61,158 nucleotides of DNA, taken from Gemmatimonadales bacterium. Its GTDB lineage: Bacteria; Gemmatimonadota; Gemmatimonadetes; Gemmatimonadales; JACORV01. This document shows positions 50,910-59,623 of the stretch, one piece after another (the stretch's first letter is position 1; every line of letters starts with the position of its first letter). The stretch covers positions 1 to 61,158 of the forward strand of contig DATJUT010000020.1 of assembly GCA_035502185.1 (NCBI GenBank), in the 5' to 3' direction. Below the pieces are notes generated by a model, which was not told the origin of the DNA, made no database searches, and saw only the letters and a program-made list of their open reading frames with translations. The translations under genes were made by a program, and so were the position numbers.

Positions 50910-50972
50910 CTAGATGCCGAACGCCTCGGGAGGCTGGGTCTTCGGCACCGGCTTCTTCTTGTCACGGCTCAT
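50910..50972 (-). CDS. 20-residue basic microprotein
   Basis: ATG 50972 to TAG 50910 encodes MSRDKKKPVPKTQPPEAFGI. It is Lys/Pro-rich, without hydrophobic helix or signal. A Shine-Dalgarno-like GGAG lies six bases upstream, a promoter with 17-base spacing lies at 51021-51049, and a strong hairpin follows the stop by 21 bases, so it forms a complete transcription unit. I know no family; the function is unknown. Rejecting it would leave a promoter and terminator framing nothing. Confidence 0.6.
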   Translation of the reverse strand: MSRDKKKPVPKTQPPEAFGI

Positions 50973-51020
50973 CGCGCGCTCCAGGGTGAAGGGCAGTGAA
51001 TAGGTATGCACTGGGGTGTA

Positions 51021-51049
51021 TTAATATGCACCCGCCCGTTCCCCCGCAA
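51021..51049 (-). promoter_or_regulatory. Promoter of the microprotein gene
   Basis: On the minus strand TTGCGG (51049-51044), 17 bases, TATTAA (51026-51021), within an AT-rich patch in GC-rich DNA. The direct repeat GTGCATA occurs at the -10 region and again ~20 bases downstream. The leader would be about 42 bases. Confidence 0.6.
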
Positions 51050-51090
51050 GTCCCGCCCCCTCCCCCGGGGCGCGCCCCCGGACGCCCCGG

Positions 51091-52149
51091 CTACCCGACC
51101 CGCTCCAGTCGCGGGTTCGGCCGGAACTCGCGCCCCACCTTGGCGCACGGCTTGCCGTCCACCTTCACCACGTCCGCGGTGAAGTCGAACCGGCCCTGGT
51201 ACAGCGAGGAGCCCACGCCGTAGGCGTCCGCCGGCACGCCGAGCTCCTCGAACTGCCGGATCTTCTCCACTGTGAAGCCGCCCGACACGACGATCCGGAC
51301 GCGCTGGAATCCCTCGCGGTCGAGCGCGCGCCGGACGTTCCAGACCAGCTGGGGGTTCACGCCGGTGGGCTTGAAGTGCCCCATCTCGGGGACGAGGGAC
51401 TTGTCCACCATCGTCTCCGAGGTGTCGAGGCGCACGCCGTACAGCCGCTCGCCGAGGGCCCGGGCGCACGCCAGGCTGGTGCCGACGCAGTCGTTCTCGA
51501 AGTCCACCAAGGTGATGACCCGCACCGACTCGGGGATGTGCTCCGCGAACTTCCGGGTGGCGACCACGGTGTCGCCGCCGTACGCGGCGATCAGTGCGTG
51601 CGGCACCGTGCCCACGCCTTCGCTGCCCCACCACGAGGCCTGGGCGTCGGTCGACACGCCGATGGCGCCGGCGATGTGGGCCGCGTAACCGTCACCGGTC
51701 TGGACCAGCCAGTGATCGTGCCGGGCCGGGAAGAACATCACTTCCTTCGGCCGCGCCGCGTCCACCACCCGCCGGGTGTTCGTGCCCACCTTGGTCCGGC
51801 GCGCCAGCACGCCGAGGTAGAGCGTCTCGAGGTGGGCGAACGCGTCGTACGGTCCCTCGATGAGCAGCACCGTCTCCCACGGCTGGATCTCGTCGCCGTC
51901 GTAGAGGGCGCGGACGTCGAGGTCCTCCCACTCGACGGCGCACTGCCGGAGAATGGCGATGGCCTCGTCGATCCCGCCGAGGTAGGCCGGCACCTTGCCG
52001 AACACCTGCATCGTGACCCGCGGCCGGTAGCCGTTGGCCAGCAGGATCTCGCGGGTGCGGACGAAGTACTTATCGGAGTAGTAGCCCGCGCGCATCTTCT
52101 CGACGGGCAGGTGGAAGATCGCCGGGTCCAGCCGCGGACGCCGGGTCAT
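51091..52149 (-). CDS. Nicotinate phosphoribosyltransferase family protein
   Basis: The 352-residue enzyme should transfer phosphoribose to nicotinate in NAD salvage. Features: A-G-Y-Y-S-D-K-Y-F near the N-terminus, M-F-F-P-A-R-H-D-H-W, T-L-V-D-F-E-N-D, the phosphate-binding V-S-G-G-F-T-V-E-K-I and G-V-G-S-S-L-Y-Q-G near the C-terminus. ATG overlaps the stop of the TPR gene (ATGA). A nicotinamidase-like gene at 47.4 kb could feed it. Confidence 0.88.
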   Translation of the reverse strand: MTRRPRLDPAIFHLPVEKMRAGYYSDKYFVRTREILLANGYRPRVTMQVFGKVPAYLGGIDEAIAILRQCAVEWEDLDVRALYDGDEIQPWETVLLIEGPYDAFAHLETLYLGVLARRTKVGTNTRRVVDAARPKEVMFFPARHDHWLVQTGDGYAAHIAGAIGVSTDAQASWWGSEGVGTVPHALIAAYGGDTVVATRKFAEHIPESVRVITLVDFENDCVGTSLACARALGERLYGVRLDTSETMVDKSLVPEMGHFKPTGVNPQLVWNVRRALDREGFQRVRIVVSGGFTVEKIRQFEELGVPADAYGVGSSLYQGRFDFTADVVKVDGKPCAKVGREFRPNPRLERVG

Positions 52150-52781
52150 GACGCCTCGAAGTGCATCGCCTTCAGCTCCTCGATCTCCGTGCGGAGGCGG
52201 GCGGCGTTGGGAACGTCGGGATAGCGGGCGAGAATCCGCCGCAGCTCCACCATCGCCTTCCCGTAGTCCTTGAGGTCGTCGCGGTAGATGTTCGCCGCGA
52301 GCAGCGCGAAGCCGGCCTGCCGGCGGGCCTCGGGCGCGCGCCGCTCGCCCTCCCGCGCCGCGAACAGCGCCAGCTCCGGGTCCCGCAGCTCCCGCAGCGC
52401 GAGCTGGCCCAGTCGCTCGCACGCCACCAGGTCGTGCGGATCGGCGGCGATGGCCGCCCGGTAGGCTTGCGCCGCCTCGGCGAGCCGCCCGCGGGCGACC
52501 AGGGCCTCGATGTTCGAGTGCTGGTTCACCGACGGCGTCGCGGACCCGCTGGGCACCGTGAGGGCGCCGATCGCGCTCGCGCCGTGGTGGAGGAAGGCGC
52601 CGTCCAACACCCCGTACAGGAGCACGAACCCCCACCCCAGGAACGCGGCCAGCAACGGCGCCCAGCTCAGGAACAGGACCGCCCACAGCAGCGTGACGAC
52701 CGTCGCCCCAGCCATGACCATGGCGAGGAAGACGAACCGTCCCTTGGCGGTGGTCGCCGACAGGTGTTCCAATCCGAGCAT
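52146..52781 (-). CDS. Membrane-anchored TPR-type protein
   Basis: The 211-residue protein has two close hydrophobic helices (~18-62) and then a soluble helical part from ~95 with TPR character (L-V-A-R-G-R-L-A-E-A-A-Q-A-Y-R-A-A-I-A; A-R-L-R-T-E-I-E-E-L-K). ATG 52781 begins a plausible cytoplasmic tail. It is coupled to the nicotinate phosphoribosyltransferase gene. No specific function is visible. Confidence 0.7.
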   Translation of the reverse strand: MLGLEHLSATTAKGRFVFLAMVMAGATVVTLLWAVLFLSWAPLLAAFLGWGFVLLYGVLDGAFLHHGASAIGALTVPSGSATPSVNQHSNIEALVARGRLAEAAQAYRAAIAADPHDLVACERLGQLALRELRDPELALFAAREGERRAPEARRQAGFALLAANIYRDDLKDYGKAMVELRRILARYPDVPNAARLRTEIEELKAMHFEAS

Positions 52782-52812
52782 CCGGAACCCGGCTGCGGGA
52801 GGGTGTAACAAA

Positions 52813-52858
52813 GCGGGCGCCCGCCGTGCCGGCAAGAGCGGGCACGGGTGGCGCCCGC
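52813..52858 (-). terminator. Long Rho-independent terminator of the PPK2 gene
   Basis: A nested hairpin has outer arms GCGGGCGCC / GGCGCCCGC and inner arms CCGTGCC / GGCACGG, and is followed on the minus strand by TTTGTTACA. Confidence 0.75.
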
Positions 52859-52902
52859 AGCCCGCCGGCACGCGCGATCTGCCGGCCGCGGCGCTCGGGC
52901 GC

Positions 52903-54435
52903 CTAGTCGCCCCTGTTCCTTCTCTTCTTGCCGCCCTTCTTGCCGCCCAGCCCGTCGTCGATCGCTTCCACGATGGTGCGGAGGGTGCGGATCCTGGCCC
53001 ACAGCTTGTCGTTCGCCTCGACGATCGTCCACGGCGCGTAGGACGTGCTGGTGTTCTGGAGCATGTCGACCACCGCCTGCCGGTAGGCGTCCCACTTCCC
53101 CCGGTTGCGCCAGTCCTCCTCGGTGATCTTGTACTGCTTGTACGCGATCTTCTCCCGCTCCTTGAACCGGCGCAGCTGCTCTTCCTTCGAGATCTGCAGC
53201 CAGAACTTCACCACGATCATCCCGGCGTTGGTGAGCGAGAGCTCGAACTCGTTGATCTCCTGGTAGGCGCGCCGCCACTCCGCCTCCGAGCAGAATCCCT
53301 CGACCCGCTCCACCAGCACCCGCCCGTACCAGGTGCGGTCGAAGATCGCCAGGTGGCCCGCCTTGGGGAGCTGGCGCCAGAATCGCCACAGGTAATGGTG
53401 GGTCGCGTCGTCGCCCTTGGGCGCCGCGATGGGAATCACGGAGTAGCCGCGCGGATCGAGCGCCTCGGTCACCCGCCGGATGTTGCCGCCCTTCCCCGCC
53501 GCGTCCCACCCCTCGTAGCCGATGCTCACCGGCCGCCGCTCCTCGAAGCACCGGAACTCCAGCTGGCGCAGGCGGACCTGGTACTCCTTGAGCTGCTCCT
53601 CGTACTCCTTGCGCTTCAGCGCCCGGGTCAGGTCCACCTTGTCGAGGACGGTCTCCATCTCCTTCAGGGCCTGCACCGAGACGCTGGCCCGCGCCGTCCG
53701 CTTGACGGCCGCCGGCTGCTGTGCCTTGGCGTTCACGGCCGTCTGCATCGCGTCGGCGAGGGTCTTGAAGATCTTGATCAGCCGGTAACGCTTGTCGGTG
53801 GCCTCGACGATCGTCCACGGCGCGTAGGCGGTGTTGGTCCGCTCGAAGGCCTCCTCCGCCGCCTCGGCGTACTCGTCGTACTGCTTGTGGTGCTCCCAGT
53901 CCTCCTTGGTGACGCGCCACGAGTCGTACTTGCTCTTCTCGATCTCCTTGAACCGCCGCTTCTGCTCCTTCTCGCTGATGTGCAGCCAGAACTTGACGAT
54001 CACCATCCCGTCGTCGGTCAGCATCCGCTCGAACTGGGCGATCTCGTTGTAGGCGCTGCGCCACTGCTCGGGCTTGATGAGCTTCTCCACGCGCTCCACC
54101 AGCACGCGCCCGTACCACGACCGGTCGAATACCGCCACCTCGCCGCGCGCGGGGATCCGGGTCCAGAAGCGCCACAGGAACGGGCGCAGCCGCTCGTCAT
54201 CCAGCGGCGCCGAGATCGGGTGCACCTTGACGCCCCGCGGGTCGAGCCGCTCGACCAGCTTGGCGATGCTCTCCCCCTTGCCGGAGGCATCCCACCCCTC
54301 GAAGACGACGGCGACCGGGATCTTGGCGTCGAAGCAGCGCCGCTGGAGGTCCCGGAGCTTGTCGCGCAATACCGGGAACGACTTGTCGTAGGCAGCCTTG
54401 TCGATTTTCTTGTCGAGATCCAGCGTCTCGAGCAT
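52903..54435 (-). CDS. Two-domain polyphosphate kinase 2 (polyphosphate:AMP phosphotransferase type)
   Basis: The 510-residue protein consists of two PPK2 domains in tandem, as in class II (PAP) enzymes, which phosphorylate AMP to ADP with polyphosphate. Domain 1 has G-W-D-A-S-G-K-G (47-54) and D-R-S-W-Y-G-R-V-L; domain 2 has G-W-D-A-A-G-K-G (near 307) and D-R-T-W-Y-G-R-V-L. Both retain Walker A and lid residues. The tail is Lys/Arg-rich. ATG 54435 follows GAGGTG; GTG 54444 would add three residues. Confidence 0.92.
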   Translation of the reverse strand: MLETLDLDKKIDKAAYDKSFPVLRDKLRDLQRRCFDAKIPVAVVFEGWDASGKGESIAKLVERLDPRGVKVHPISAPLDDERLRPFLWRFWTRIPARGEVAVFDRSWYGRVLVERVEKLIKPEQWRSAYNEIAQFERMLTDDGMVIVKFWLHISEKEQKRRFKEIEKSKYDSWRVTKEDWEHHKQYDEYAEAAEEAFERTNTAYAPWTIVEATDKRYRLIKIFKTLADAMQTAVNAKAQQPAAVKRTARASVSVQALKEMETVLDKVDLTRALKRKEYEEQLKEYQVRLRQLEFRCFEERRPVSIGYEGWDAAGKGGNIRRVTEALDPRGYSVIPIAAPKGDDATHHYLWRFWRQLPKAGHLAIFDRTWYGRVLVERVEGFCSEAEWRRAYQEINEFELSLTNAGMIVVKFWLQISKEEQLRRFKEREKIAYKQYKITEEDWRNRGKWDAYRQAVVDMLQNTSTSYAPWTIVEANDKLWARIRTLRTIVEAIDDGLGGKKGGKKRRNRGD

Positions 54436-54531
54436 GGCCGGCACCTCGGGGTGCGGAGCAGGTAAACCCTTGCCAGCGGCGGGCTCCCACTACATGGCAC
54501 GGCGCCCCGGCGCCGTCAAGCGGAAACGCGC

Positions 54532-55542
54532 ATGGACAATCTCTGCCACACCCTCGTCGGCGCCGCCCTCGCGGAAGCCGGCCTGCGCAAGCGCTCGCCG
54601 CTCGCGACCGCCGCGCTGCTCGTGGGCGCGAACATCCCCGACGTGGACGGCATCCTCTACTGGATGAACCGGCCGGTCGAGGCGCTCGGGTTCCGGCGCG
54701 GCTGGACGCACGGCGTCCTGGCCATGGCCGTGTGGCCGTTCGTCCTCACCGGGCTGCTGCTCGCGTGGGACCGCTGGGTGCGCCGCCGGCGCCATCCGGA
54801 GCGGCCGCCGGCGGTGCCGGGCGCGCTGCTGTGGCTGTCGCTGCTCGCCGTGCTCACCCACCCGCTGCTCGACCTGTGCAACACCTACGGCGTGAGGCTG
54901 CTGATGCCGTTCAGCGGCCACTGGTTCCACGGCGACACCCTGTTCATCGTGGACCCCTGGATGTGGCTCACCCTCGGGCTCGGCTGGCTGGTGGCGCGCG
55001 AGCTGCGACGCCGCGGCCGCCCGCGCCCGGAGTGGCCCGCGCGTTGGGCGCTGGCGGCCGGGACCGCCTACGTCGTGGCGATGGCCGCCTCGAACCTGGC
55101 CGCCCGCGGCCTGGTGCGGAGCGCTGCGCTCGCCGAGGACGGCCCGCCCCCCGGCCGGCTGATGGTCTCGCCGCGCCCGCTCGACCCGTTCCGCCGCGAC
55201 GTGGTGATACAGCGCGACAGCGTCTACGAGCTGGGCTCGTTCGATTGGCTCCACCGGCCGCACTACCGGCGCGAGGGCCCACGGATCGCGCGCTACGCCG
55301 GACTGGACGCGCCGGCCGTGCGCGCCGCCGCCGCCGCGACCGACACCGGCCGCATCTTCCTCGGCTGGGCCCGCTTCCCGGTGTACGAGGTGCTGCGCTC
55401 GGGCGGGGGCTACGAGGTCCTGCTCGCCGACGCACGCTACACGCTCTCGGGCCGCGCGCGGTTCGGCGCGGTGGCCATCCGCGTCCCGCGCGGGCTATCT
55501 TCTCCGCCGACCCCGCCCCACCCGCCCCAGGAGTCCCCGTGA
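54532..55542 (+). CDS. YdjM-like (DUF457) membrane-bound metal-dependent hydrolase
   Basis: The 336-residue protein starts M-D-N-L-C-H-T-L-V-G-A-A-L-A-E-A-G, with the family's His/Asp motifs G-A-N-I-P-D-V-D-G, R-G-W-T-H-G-V and L-T-H-P-L-L-D, set among about five membrane helices. The C-terminal ~120 residues form a periplasmic domain. The YdjM family is annotated as inner-membrane hydrolases with unclear substrates. Its stop overlaps the start of the asparaginase-type gene (GTGA). Confidence 0.85.
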   Translation: MDNLCHTLVGAALAEAGLRKRSPLATAALLVGANIPDVDGILYWMNRPVEALGFRRGWTHGVLAMAVWPFVLTGLLLAWDRWVRRRRHPERPPAVPGALLWLSLLAVLTHPLLDLCNTYGVRLLMPFSGHWFHGDTLFIVDPWMWLTLGLGWLVARELRRRGRPRPEWPARWALAAGTAYVVAMAASNLAARGLVRSAALAEDGPPPGRLMVSPRPLDPFRRDVVIQRDSVYELGSFDWLHRPHYRREGPRIARYAGLDAPAVRAAAAATDTGRIFLGWARFPVYEVLRSGGGYEVLLADARYTLSGRARFGAVAIRVPRGLSSPPTPPHPPQESP

Positions 55543-56600
55543 CCGACTCGCTCTCCCGCCGCGACTTCGTCCTCCGCTCCGCCGCCGTCGTGCCGCTGGT
55601 GCGCTCCACGGTGCGCGCGGGGACCGGCCGTACCGCCGCGCCCGCGGTGATCCGCCGGCCGCCCGCCCGGCCGTGCGTCGTCGCATCCGCCAACGGGATC
55701 CGCGGCGTCGCGCGGGCGATGGACCTCATCGCCAGCCACGGCGCCGACACGCTCGACGCGGTCATCGAGGCCGTCAAGATCGAGGAGCTGGACCCCGACG
55801 ACATGGCGGTGGGCTACGGCGGGCTGCCCAACGCGGAGGGCGTGGTGCAGCTCGACGCCGCGTGCATGCACGGCCCCACCAGGCGCGCCGGCGGCGTCGG
55901 CGCGCTCGAAGGGATCAAGACGCCGAGCGAAGTGGCGCGGTGCGTGCTCAAGTACACCAACCACGTCCTCCTGGTGGGCAAGGGCGCGCAGGACTTCGCG
56001 GTGCAGTTCGGCTTCCGGATCGAGGACCTGCTCACGGACAAGTCGCGCGAGGCGTGGCTCCGCTGGCGCGCCAACCTGAGCCCGGACGACAACTATCGCG
56101 ACGTGCCGGAGGGCGAGCTGTTCCCCAACCCGCCGCACGGGACCATCAACTGCAGCGCGATCAACGCCAACGGCGACATCTCGGGCGTGACGACCACCAG
56201 CGGGCTCGCCTGGAAGGTCCCCGGCCGGGTCGGCGACTCGCCGATCGTGGGCGCCGGGCTGTACGTCGACAACGACGTAGGGGCCGCCGGCTCCACCGGC
56301 CTCGGCGAGTGCAACATCATGGTGTGCGGCGGATTCACCACGGTGGAGGGCATGCGCCGCGGGCTCTCGCCCACCGACGCGTGCCTCGAGACCCTGCGGC
56401 GCGCGGCCGCCATGAGCGAGCCGCGGCTGCTCGACGCCGCGGGCCGTCCGACCTACGGCCTGAACTACTACGCCGTGAACAAACGCGGCGAGTTCGGTGC
56501 CGCCGGCTTCTATCCCGGCTCCCAGTTCGCCGTGCACGACGGCCGCGAGGCGCGGCTGGTCGATTGCGCCCATCTCTACGAGAGGCCCGCCGGACGGTGA
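55539..56600 (+). CDS. Exported N4-(beta-N-acetylglucosaminyl)-L-asparaginase-like Ntn hydrolase
   Basis: The 353-residue protein has a Tat signal (S-R-R-D-F-V-L-R-S-A-A). The mature enzyme resembles aspartylglucosaminidase: D-A-V-I-E-A-V-K-I-E-E-L-D near the N-terminus, and self-cleavage before the nucleophile Thr202 in H-G-T-I-N-C-S-A-I-N. G-E-C-N-I-M-V-C-G-G-F-T follows. The likely reaction is hydrolysis of Asn-linked sugar or isoaspartyl amides in the periplasm. GTG 55539 overlaps the upstream stop, and its own stop overlaps the next gene. Confidence 0.88.
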   Translation: MTDSLSRRDFVLRSAAVVPLVRSTVRAGTGRTAAPAVIRRPPARPCVVASANGIRGVARAMDLIASHGADTLDAVIEAVKIEELDPDDMAVGYGGLPNAEGVVQLDAACMHGPTRRAGGVGALEGIKTPSEVARCVLKYTNHVLLVGKGAQDFAVQFGFRIEDLLTDKSREAWLRWRANLSPDDNYRDVPEGELFPNPPHGTINCSAINANGDISGVTTTSGLAWKVPGRVGDSPIVGAGLYVDNDVGAAGSTGLGECNIMVCGGFTTVEGMRRGLSPTDACLETLRRAAAMSEPRLLDAAGRPTYGLNYYAVNKRGEFGAAGFYPGSQFAVHDGREARLVDCAHLYERPAGR

Positions 56601-57781
56601 ATCCGGCGAGGGCGACGGCCGCGGCGGCCGTCGCCGCCCTGATGGTGGCGGCGCCGTTCGCGGCCCGCGCCCAGGTGCCGGACGAGCCCTGGTCCTTCGT
56701 CCTGTTCCCGGTCCCGACCTACTCGTCGCTCGAGGGCCTGGGGGCCACGCTCGTCGGAGGCTGGTGGAAGTCGGCACCCCCCGGGCCGATCCCCAGCGGC
56801 GCCGCGATCAGCCCGGTCGCGAGCATCTCCACCAGCGGCACCCAGACGCTCTCCCTCGTCTACAACAACATGGGGCGCGTGCCCGGCTGGCGGTTTCTCC
56901 TGATCGGCGGCTACGAGCGCTTCCGGCGGGCACCCTACTTCGGCCTCGGGAACGACAGCCGCATCGACGATTCGCTCCAGAGCGCGAACGGCGGCGACAG
57001 CCACTACTACCGCTACTCCCTCACGCGCACCACCGCGCTGGCGAGCGTCCAGCGCCGCGTGGCCGGACCGCTGCGCCTGTTGCTCGGCGCCCAGTATCGC
57101 CGCTATCGCGCAGAGCCCCTGAGCGGCGCGCCGACGGCCCTGGCCGCCGACCTGGCGAGCGGTGCCGCGTCGGACACCGGCGGCGCCACCAACGTCGAGG
57201 TCCGTGGCGGCCTGCTGCTCGACACCCGCGACGAGGAGGCATCCCCCTCCCGCGGCCTGTTCGTCGAAGTCGTCGGCGCCCGGGCCCTCAAGGGCGCCGG
57301 CGACTTCGACTACAGCCGCTGGGCGATCGGCGCGAGCGAGTTCGTGCGCCTCGACACCGAGACCGTGGTTGCCTTCAGGCAGTCGCTGCAGCTGGCGCGG
57401 GGCGCCCTCCCGTTCTACGTCGCCTACGAGCGGCTGACCAGCTGGCTCCCCGAGGACGGCTTCGGCGGGACGACCACGCTGCGCCAGAACATCCAGGGTC
57501 GCTGGCTCGGTCCGAACGCCGCGCTCGCGAGCGTGGATCTGCGATACAAGTACTGGGACGCGGCGCTCGGCCTGAGCCCGATCCGGCTGTGGCTCGTGAC
57601 CCACGCCGACGCCGGACGCGTCTGGGACCAGACCGAGCGCTTCCGGTGGTCCGGCCTGCACACCGGCTACGGCGTCGGGGCCATCGCCCAATTCGGCCGG
57701 GCGTCCTTCTTCGGCATCGAAGCGGGCTGGAGTCCCGACGCGCACGTGCAGTTCGGAACCACGGCCACGCTGGGGTACTGA
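56597..57781 (+). CDS. Omp85/BamA-type beta-barrel outer-membrane protein
   Basis: The 394-residue protein has a signal peptide (to A-R-A-Q) and a barrel resembling the surface antigen D15 domain (P-Y-F-G-L-G-N-D-S-R; D-T-R-D-E-E-A-S-P-S-R-G; final F-G-T-T-A-T-L-G-Y). No POTRA repeats precede it, so it is a stand-alone barrel of the kind often linked to secreted hydrolases or patatins. GTG 56597 overlaps the asparaginase gene stop. Confidence 0.85.
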   Translation: MNPARATAAAAVAALMVAAPFAARAQVPDEPWSFVLFPVPTYSSLEGLGATLVGGWWKSAPPGPIPSGAAISPVASISTSGTQTLSLVYNNMGRVPGWRFLLIGGYERFRRAPYFGLGNDSRIDDSLQSANGGDSHYYRYSLTRTTALASVQRRVAGPLRLLLGAQYRRYRAEPLSGAPTALAADLASGAASDTGGATNVEVRGGLLLDTRDEEASPSRGLFVEVVGARALKGAGDFDYSRWAIGASEFVRLDTETVVAFRQSLQLARGALPFYVAYERLTSWLPEDGFGGTTTLRQNIQGRWLGPNAALASVDLRYKYWDAALGLSPIRLWLVTHADAGRVWDQTERFRWSGLHTGYGVGAIAQFGRASFFGIEAGWSPDAHVQFGTTATLGY

Positions 57782-57832
57782 CCAGGCCCGGCCGTCCTCG
57801 CGCCGTCACTTCATCGTCCGCCCGCCGCCGTC

Positions 57833-57838
57833 TATTAT
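57833..57838 (+). promoter_or_regulatory. -10 box for leaderless CcdA-like gene
   Basis: TATTAT lies six bases before the GTG at 57845, and TTCATC lies about 17 bases upstream as a weak -35 box. No Shine-Dalgarno is present. Confidence 0.55.
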
Positions 57839-57844
57839 TGCCTC

Positions 57845-58561
57845 GTGCCCCACGACATTGCTCTCGCAATCGGCATCGGACCGATGCTTCGCGAGCATCC
57901 GCTCGCGGCGCTCGGAGCGCTGTTCGTCGCGGGCATCGCCACCAGCTTCACTCCCTGCATCTACCCGATGATCCCCATCACCGTGGGCATCATCGGCGGA
58001 GGCGCCGCCGGACGCGACCGGCTCCGCACGGCGGGCCTCACGCTCACCTACGCGCTCGGCGTGGCCCTGCTGTACGCGGCCCTGGGACTGGTCGCGGGCC
58101 TGTCGGGCAGCCTGTTCGGGACGGTGTCGTCCAGCCCGTGGGCGCGACTGGTCGTCGGCAACCTGCTGCTGGTGTTCGGGCTCGCGATGATCGGCACCGT
58201 CCCCGTCAGCGCTCCGGCCCGGATCCTCGCCTGGGCCGGCGGCTTGAGCGGCGGCTCCTATCCCGCGGTCTTCCTGATGGGAGCCACGAGCGGAATCGTC
58301 GCGGCCCCATGCGGTGCGCCCGCCTTCGCGGCCGTGCTCACCTGGGTGGCGGCGACGCGAAGCGGACTCCTGGGCTTCGCCTACCTGTTCGTGTTCGCGC
58401 TCGGAATGACGGCGATTCTGATCGCGGCGGGCCTGTTCTCGGGAACGCTCCGGGCGCTGCCGCGTTCCGGACGCTGGCTGGAGTGGATCAAGCGGGGGGC
58501 CGGCGTGGTATTGCTGGTGATGGCGGAATACTACTTCGTGCTCGCGGGCCAGGTATGGTGA
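57845..58561 (+). CDS. CcdA/DsbD-like thiol-redox membrane protein
   Basis: The 238-residue protein has six predicted helices and two conserved cysteines, T-P-C-I-Y-P-M-I-P (near residue 38) and A-A-P-C-G-A-P-A (near residue 156), the pair that carries electrons from cytoplasmic thioredoxin to the periplasm. Text is closest to the DsbD/ScsB membrane domain. Downstream tlpA-like gene overlaps its stop by seven bases, so the likely partner is that thioredoxin. Confidence 0.9.
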   Translation: MPHDIALAIGIGPMLREHPLAALGALFVAGIATSFTPCIYPMIPITVGIIGGGAAGRDRLRTAGLTLTYALGVALLYAALGLVAGLSGSLFGTVSSSPWARLVVGNLLLVFGLAMIGTVPVSAPARILAWAGGLSGGSYPAVFLMGATSGIVAAPCGAPAFAAVLTWVAATRSGLLGFAYLFVFALGMTAILIAAGLFSGTLRALPRSGRWLEWIKRGAGVVLLVMAEYYFVLAGQVW

Positions 58562-59076
58562 GGCCCCCCCTGTGGGCAGCGCTCGCCGTCGCCATCGGAG
58601 CCCCGATGGTGGCGAGCCCGGCCGCCCTGCGAGCGCAGGACGACCAGGTCGGCCTCGCCGTCGGCTCCCCCGCTCCCGCGGCCGTCGTACAGGACCTCGA
58701 CGGGCGGGCCCTGGATCTCGCGACCCTGGTCGGGACGAAGCCGGTCGTATTCGAGTTCTGGGCGACCTGGTGCCCGATCTGCGCCGCGCTGATGCCCAGG
58801 GTCGTGGCCGCGCACGCCCGGTTCGGGGACCGGGTGGACTTCGTGGAAGTCGCCGTGGCCGTGAACGAAACGCCGGCGACCGTGAAGCGGCACGTGGCGG
58901 AACATCACTACCCGTTCCGCTTCCTGTTCGACGCGACGGGCGCGGCGGTCAGGGCCTATCAGGCCCCGACGACCTCGTATGTGGTCGTGGTCGATGCCCG
59001 GGGGCGTGTGGTGTATACGGGGACCGGCCAGGACCAGGACATCGAGGCCGCGACCGCTCGGGCGACGGGGAGCTAG
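58555..59076 (+). CDS. Periplasmic TlpA/ResA-like thioredoxin
   Basis: The 173-residue protein has a signal peptide (~1-27) and a thioredoxin fold with active site W-A-T-W-C-P-I-C-A-A (near residues 69-78) and cis-proline region A-P-T-T-S-Y-V-V-V-V. It would be kept reduced by the CcdA-like protein encoded upstream. ATG 58555 or GTG 58558 could be the start. It may in turn reduce client proteins such as the seleno-peroxiredoxin at 60 kb; that is inference. Confidence 0.9.
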   Translation: MVRPPLWAALAVAIGAPMVASPAALRAQDDQVGLAVGSPAPAAVVQDLDGRALDLATLVGTKPVVFEFWATWCPICAALMPRVVAAHARFGDRVDFVEVAVAVNETPATVKRHVAEHHYPFRFLFDATGAAVRAYQAPTTSYVVVVDARGRVVYTGTGQDQDIEAATARATGS

Positions 59077-59104
59077 CCCCGGCCGATCGTCGTGCCGGCT
59101 CGCC

Positions 59105-59623
59105 TCAGGCCGGCCGCGCACCGAGCTCCTCGTCCAGCAGCGCCCGCGCCTGGCGGCGCTGCTGCAGCCCGCCGACGCGCAGCACGTCCACCAGGGCCAG
59201 TGAGCGGTGCAGCCAGGCGTCCGCCACCGCCGCCGCCGGCCCCCCCCGATACAACGGCACCAGGCTCCTGCCCCGAGCCTTCCCTTCCGGGTGCGGCCAC
59301 ACCACGCCACCTTCCGCCTGGAACTTCCCCGCCAGACCGGGCGCCGCCTCGGCGGTCGCGACCCCCGAGGCTTCGGCGCCGAGCAGGGGCGCGAAGGCGT
59401 AGCGCACCCCGTGCACCAGGAACTCCACCAGGGCCTGCCGGTCCACCCGCCGCTCCCCAGGCATCACCAGACCGGCGAGCTGGAGGCGGCGGACACCGCG
59501 ATGCGCCTCCGCCACCCCCAGATGGAGCACCCGAGCGAGGTCGGCGTAGCGCGCTCCCGGCGCACGAGCAAGCTGGAGCGCGACGGCCACGTCGCTTGGC
59601 CTCAAGGCGGGTTGACGTTCCAT
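59105..59623 (-). CDS. Winged-helix transcriptional regulator
   Basis: The 172-residue protein starts at ATG 59623. Residues ~1-60 read as a winged helix (D-V-A-V-A-L-Q-L-A; Y-A-D-L-A-R-V-L-H-L-G-V-A-E-A-H-R-G-V-R-R-L; A-G-L-V-M-P), and the rest as a helical Ala/Leu-rich ligand or dimer domain. I do not recognise a named family. A palindrome covers its start codon, indicating self-control. It converges on the tlpA-like gene. A TTG at 59650 is an unlikely alternative start. Confidence 0.7.
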   Translation of the reverse strand: MERQPALRPSDVAVALQLARAPGARYADLARVLHLGVAEAHRGVRRLQLAGLVMPGERRVDRQALVEFLVHGVRYAFAPLLGAEASGVATAEAAPGLAGKFQAEGGVVWPHPEGKARGRSLVPLYRGGPAAAVADAWLHRSLALVDVLRVGGLQQRRQARALLDEELGARPA

